Shown: piece after piece, positions 7,227 through 9,455 of the stretch
Position numbering within the stretch: position 1 is the first letter of the stretch
How the letters are laid out: each line of letters starts with the position of its first letter
NCBI GenBank assembly: GCA_958427895.1
Contig: CAUADW010000067.1
Coordinates: 1 to 9,455, forward strand
DNA: 9,455 bases
Direction of reading: 5' to 3'
Source of the DNA: an uncultured Collinsella sp.
Lineage (GTDB): Bacteria > Actinomycetota > Coriobacteriia > Coriobacteriales > Coriobacteriaceae
Translations under genes and position numbers: made by a program
Notes under the pieces: generated by a model
Database searches by the model: none
Seen by the model: the letters and a program-made list of their open reading frames with translations, nothing else
Told to the model about the DNA's origin: nothing

Positions 7227-7670
7227 TTAAGCCTCCAGCTCAATCTTCGTGGGGTTCTGGGCAGCGTGCGGATGCTCGGCACCAGCGTAGACCTTAAGCT
7301 TGGTCATCTGGGCACGGCCGAGGGTGGTCTTGGGCAGCATGCCGCGAACGGCGCGCTCGATGACCTTCTCCGGGTGCTTCTCCATAGCCTGGCGGAAGCT
7401 CTCAGCCTTGAGGCCGCCGTTGTAGCCGCTGTGGCGATAATAGGTCTTCGTGTCGGCCTTGTTACCGGTAAGCTGGACCTTATCGGCGTTGATGACGACA
7501 ACGAAGTCGCCGCAGTCGCTGTTGGGCGTGAACTGGGGCTTGTTCTTACCGCGCAGGATCATTGCGATCTGGGTGGCAAGACGGCCCAGGACAGCACCAT
7601 CGGCGTCGACGAGAACCCAGTTGCGCTGGACCTCGCCCTGCTTGGCGTAGTGAGTCGATTTCGAAATCAC
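7227..7670 (-). CDS. rplM: 50S ribosomal protein L13
   Basis: Early-assembling protein of the large ribosomal subunit. The 147-residue product shows the L13 signatures VDADGAVLGRLATQIA, RGKNKPQFTPNSDCGDFVVVINADKV, YYRHSGYNGGLK and RAVRGMLPKTTLGR. The start is a GTG (7670-7668) preceded by GGAGGAG with a 5-base gap; no Met codon is available nearby in frame. It is the first gene of the rplM-rpsI operon, behind a good sigma-70 promoter and a short structured leader. Confidence 0.98.
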   Translation of the reverse strand: MISKSTHYAKQGEVQRNWVLVDADGAVLGRLATQIAMILRGKNKPQFTPNSDCGDFVVVINADKVQLTGNKADTKTYYRHSGYNGGLKAESFRQAMEKHPEKVIERAVRGMLPKTTLGRAQMTKLKVYAGAEHPHAAQNPTKIELEA

Positions 7671-7698
7671 TTAGACTCCTCCATGTACAGTACGTGTT

Positions 7699-7730
7699 GT
7701 TACAGAGATTCACGGGGCTCTGCAAGTAAC
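7699..7730 (-). promoter_or_regulatory. 5' leader hairpin of the rplM-rpsI mRNA
   Basis: Read on the minus strand, GUUA + CAGAG pairs with CUCUG + UAAC, with a CUUG bulge on the 5' side and a 10-nt loop (CCCCGUGAAU). It begins right at the transcription start expected from the promoter at 7737-7764. Ribosomal-protein leaders, including L13 leaders in other bacteria, often bind their own protein; that role here is inference. Confidence 0.5.
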
Positions 7731-7736
7731 CCGTCC

Positions 7737-7764
7737 ATATTACCCCGCTCGCCGCCCGAGTCAA
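7737..7764 (-). promoter_or_regulatory. Sigma-70 promoter of rplM-rpsI
   Basis: Minus strand TTGACT (7764-7759), 16-bp spacer, TAATAT (7742-7737). Both boxes are close to consensus and stand out in GC-rich surroundings. The predicted start is near 7730, giving a leader of about 60 nt before the rplM GTG. Confidence 0.82.
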
Positions 7765-7827
7765 CAGGAATTTTGGCTCCGACCAGAGTTTCTGCACATG
7801 TCGTCCATGGGTCACGACGTCGCGACG

Positions 7828-8706
7828 CTAGCGCTCGACAAACGCCTCGATATCACTCAGTAGGCGCTTTGCCTCCTGGCGGCCCTGAATATACAGGTCG
7901 AGGAGCTTTGCCGGATCGTGCTCAACGTGGCCGACCTCGACCGGCTTTTGCGGAGCAACGACCAGCGCACGGCCCTCGCGCTCATACTTCCATAGATGCA
8001 TGCGCTGGATGTTATAGCGGTCGTGGCGCGTCTCGATAGCCTCGAGCAGGTAGGGGTAGTCGGCATAGCGGGCACGTGCGGCGGGCATAAACTCGTAGGG
8101 CTTTTTCTCGTACGAGCGGTCCTGCGTGACAATGACAACCGCGCGATCGAAGCCCGCTTCCTCCAGCACGTGCTCGATGGGGACCGAATCGGCTACGCCA
8201 CCATCGACGTATTTGTGCCCGTCAATCTCGACCGGCGGCGTCACCAGCGGCAGTGACGTCGAGGCGCGCACGGCGTCGAGGTCAAGTACGGCGCTTTTGA
8301 CCGGCAGGTACGTGGCGGTTCCAAAGAGCATGTCCGTCGCGACGGCGTACATCTCGATGGGGCTCGCGTCGAACGTTTCATTGTCAAAGGGGTCCAGGCG
8401 GTCCTGGACATCGTTGAAGATAAAGTCGTAACCCACAATAGAGCCCGTGGACGCAAACGATGCGGCGCCCATGTAGCGGCTGTCGTTGCAGAAAGCCAGG
8501 TTGATGCGGTTGGCACGGCCGATCTGGTGCGACTTGTAGTTCACGCCGTTGAGAGCACCTGCCGATACGCCATATACCGCCGGAATCTCGACGCCGGCCT
8601 CCATGAGAACGTCGAGCACGCCTGCGGTGAACTGTCCACGAAAACTACCGCCCTCCAGGACGAGCGCGACCTTGCCGGCGTTCTTTGCTTTATCTTCTGC
8701 AGTCAT
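7828..8706 (-). CDS. Patatin-like phospholipase, YjjU-like
   Basis: Putative cytoplasmic or membrane-associated serine lipase/acyl hydrolase of the patatin family. The 292-residue protein has the oxyanion loop EGGSFRG (18-24), the nucleophile elbow GVSAG with Ser48, and the catalytic Asp in DGG (Asp168), giving the Ser-Asp dyad. The start VALVLEGGSFRGQFTAGVLDVLMEAG and the length resemble bacterial YjjU-type proteins rather than secreted toxins such as ExoU; no signal peptide is visible. The first loop usually reads GGGxRG, and Ser replaces the third Gly here. The ATG at 8706 follows a strong AGGAGG ribosome site. No terminator is visible between its TAG stop and the rplM promoter, so some read-through is possible. 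Upstream are three spaced CCAAAAC boxes and the repeat region. Natural substrate unknown. Confidence 0.9.
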   Translation of the reverse strand: MTAEDKAKNAGKVALVLEGGSFRGQFTAGVLDVLMEAGVEIPAVYGVSAGALNGVNYKSHQIGRANRINLAFCNDSRYMGAASFASTGSIVGYDFIFNDVQDRLDPFDNETFDASPIEMYAVATDMLFGTATYLPVKSAVLDLDAVRASTSLPLVTPPVEIDGHKYVDGGVADSVPIEHVLEEAGFDRAVVIVTQDRSYEKKPYEFMPAARARYADYPYLLEAIETRHDRYNIQRMHLWKYEREGRALVVAPQKPVEVGHVEHDPAKLLDLYIQGRQEAKRLLSDIEAFVER

Positions 8707-8725
8707 ATTGACCTCCTGCGATTGC

Positions 8726-8776
8726 GTTTTGGCTTTCTTCTACCCAGTTTTGGAATGGAGGGCGCATAGGTTTTGG
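8726..8776 (-). promoter_or_regulatory. Three spaced CCAAAAC boxes upstream of the patatin gene
   Basis: CCAAAAC on the minus strand occurs at 8776-8770, 8753-8747 and 8732-8726, with start-to-start spacing of 23 and 21 bp, about two DNA turns. The nearest copy lies about 20 bases upstream of the ATG. This is the pattern expected of a repeated protein-binding site, but no regulator is identified and I see no convincing -35/-10 pair between them. Confidence 0.4.
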
Positions 8777-8827
8777 AGTTGAGAAGGGCGTGGCGGTCAA
8801 CCAACCCCAGAGCATGAGTTGCCGCCG

Positions 8828-9090
8828 GGAAAGCGCGTCCCAGTCTGAGGGGCGATTCTGTGATGAATTTTCCGCTAGCCATTCATTTGGAAACTGCATC
8901 CCATTCCGAATGAGGATTCCGGGATGTACTTTCCGCTTGAGCTGCCATTGGGAAAGCATGTCCCACTCTACGGCTCGATTCCGGGTCGTAGTTTCCGCTT
9001 GAGGCACCATCCGGAAACTACGTCCCAGTCTGAGCGCGGATTCCGGGACGCGCTTTCCGCCTGAGCTGCCATTGGAAATGCACGTCTCAC
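8828..9090. repeat. Array of imperfect 61-62 bp palindromic repeats (about 4.5 units)
   Basis: GGAAA left arms begin at 8828, 8889, 8951, 9013 and 9074; TTTCC right arms end at 8873, 8934, 8996 and 9058. Spacing is 61, 62, 62 and 61. Consensus arms are GGAAAcyryGTCCCA and YGGGacgyrcTTTCCGC, joined by CTTGAGCTGCCATT-like spacers. Each arm can pair inside its own unit or with the next unit; the pair 8983-8996 with 9013-9026 matches at 13 of 14 positions. The period is not a multiple of three and varies, so the minus-strand reading frame across it (8690-9265) is judged not to be a gene. Confidence 0.85.
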
Positions 9091-9109
9091 TCTGCGTTGC
9101 CGCAGTGCC

Positions 9110-9153
9110 TTCTTTACGCCCGCGCCCTGCGCAGAGTTCGATTCTCCGCGGTA
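9110..9153. repeat. 44-bp direct repeat with tmRNA T-arm core, copy A
   Basis: Differs from copy B (9321-9364) at two adjacent bases (GC versus AT). Contains GAGTTCGATTCTCCGCG (9134-9150), identical to the T-arm segment of the neighbouring tmRNA gene but on the opposite strand. Confidence 0.85.
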
Positions 9154-9227
9154 GGGGGCTTGCGTTGAAGCGAGGCATGGGCAGCCGGAGCTTAATCGGC
9201 ATCGCATCTATATCTGGCTGGGGCGTT

Positions 9228-9361
9228 GCGCGGAGAATCCGCGTATTTGCTTCGCAAATACGCACCGGCTTCGGCCGCCTGCCGGCGTCCTCGCCCGCGG
9301 GCTAAAAACGCTTACGCGTTTTCTTTACGCCCGCGCCCTGCATAGAGTTCGATTCTCCGCG
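9228..9361. repeat. Palindrome-dense element bounded by 11-bp inverted repeats
   Basis: CGCGGAGAATC (9229-9239) and GATTCTCCGCG (9351-9361) form perfect terminal inverted repeats. Inside are a 10-bp stem with a TTC loop (9241-9263), the palindrome GCCCGCGGGC (9293-9302), and a 7-bp stem with a TTAC loop (9305-9322). At about 133 bp with no reading frame it resembles a small non-coding mobile or extragenic palindromic element. No target-site duplication was identified. Confidence 0.5.
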
Positions 9362-9364
9362 GTA
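9321..9364. repeat. 44-bp direct repeat with tmRNA T-arm core, copy B
   Basis: Matches copy A (9110-9153) at 42 of 44 positions, 211 bp away. Its 17-bp core (9345-9361) is an inverted copy of 9428-9444 in ssrA. It overlaps the right end of the palindrome-dense element. Confidence 0.85.
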
Positions 9365-9376
9365 TCTGTAAGTAAT

Positions 9377-9410
9377 AAAAAAGCAGGTAGAGACAATTCT
9401 CTACCTGCTT
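9377..9410 (-). terminator. Rho-independent terminator of ssrA
   Basis: A perfect 12-bp stem (9410-9399 with 9392-9381) with a 6-nt loop runs into six U residues (9382-9377) on the minus strand. It begins 8 nt after the encoded CCA end of the tmRNA. Confidence 0.92.
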
Positions 9411-9418
9411 GTAACTAT

Positions 9419-9455
9419 TGGTGGAGGCGCGGAGAATCGAACTCCGGTCCACGAA
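9419..9455 (-). ncRNA. ssrA: tmRNA, 3' end only
   Basis: Transfer-messenger RNA rescues stalled ribosomes together with SmpB and tags their nascent peptides for proteolysis. Only the last 37 bases are in the window. Read on the minus strand: TTCGTGGACC, a T-arm (GGAG stem, TTCGATT loop, CTCC), the acceptor strand and the encoded CCA ending at 9419. The bases before the T-arm fit the tmRNA pattern (compare TCGGACGCGGGTTC in E. coli) and not a tRNA anticodon arm or variable loop, and a terminator follows directly. The rest of the gene, including the tag frame, lies beyond the right edge. Confidence 0.88.

Noticed and set aside
7670..7685. Five-codon upstream frame (MEESK) overlapping the rplM GTG
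   Set aside because: Its ATG is immediately followed by the rplM ribosome site and the frame is too short to judge; most likely coincidence.
8828..9090. CRISPR array
   Set aside because: Units have no short invariant repeat with unique spacers; conservation is spread through the whole 62 bp, repeats diverge, and no cas gene is present.
8828..9090. Integron attC-like sites
   Set aside because: The arms form palindromes, but I see no GTTRRRY/RYYYAAC core sites, no gene cassettes between units and no integrase.
8690..9265. 191-codon minus-strand reading frame across the repeat array
   Set aside because: It lies entirely over the 61-62 bp repeats and one 44-bp repeat, overlaps the patatin start, has a repeat period that shifts frame, and has no recognisable domain. 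It looks like an accidental frame over structured non-coding repeats.

Overview
The window looks like chromosomal DNA of a GC-rich, low-complexity-intergenic actinobacterium, most likely a gut Coriobacteriia (Collinsella-like). This is an inference from the order rplM-rpsI-glmM (the usual actinobacterial order), the style of the encoded proteins, and the intergenic repeats. No database search was possible. Nearly everything is on the minus strand; only the truncated first gene is on the plus strand.

Layout. Positions 1-352 hold the 3' part of a YhbY-type ribosome-associated RNA-binding protein gene and its terminator. Converging on it is a 999-codon regulator (351-3350) with an N-terminal P-loop ATPase and, unusually, a C-terminal winged-helix plus BTAD activator module. 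Behind that regulator lies a gene-free control region of about 390 bp with repeats and a candidate promoter. Next come three sugar-metabolism genes: nagB (glucosamine-6-P deaminase), a stand-alone glucose-type PTS EIIA, and glmM (phosphoglucosamine mutase). NagB and GlmM serve the two opposite fates of glucosamine-6-P, catabolism and cell-wall precursor synthesis. Then come rplM-rpsI (ribosomal proteins L13 and S9), with a clear sigma-70 promoter, a 5' leader hairpin and a strong terminator, and a YjjU-like patatin phospholipase.

Positions 8707-9418 contain no credible gene but are full of structure. There are three helically spaced CCAAAAC boxes before the patatin gene and an array of about 4.5 imperfect 61-62 bp units whose arms pair as hairpins. 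Beyond them are two 44-bp near-identical direct repeats carrying a 17-bp copy of the tmRNA T-arm, and a palindrome-dense element between inverted repeats. The window ends with the 3' end of ssrA (tmRNA, minus strand) and its terminator.

The well-understood genes are ordinary housekeeping genes. The least explained material is the repeat region next to ssrA and the orphan regulator with its upstream control region.
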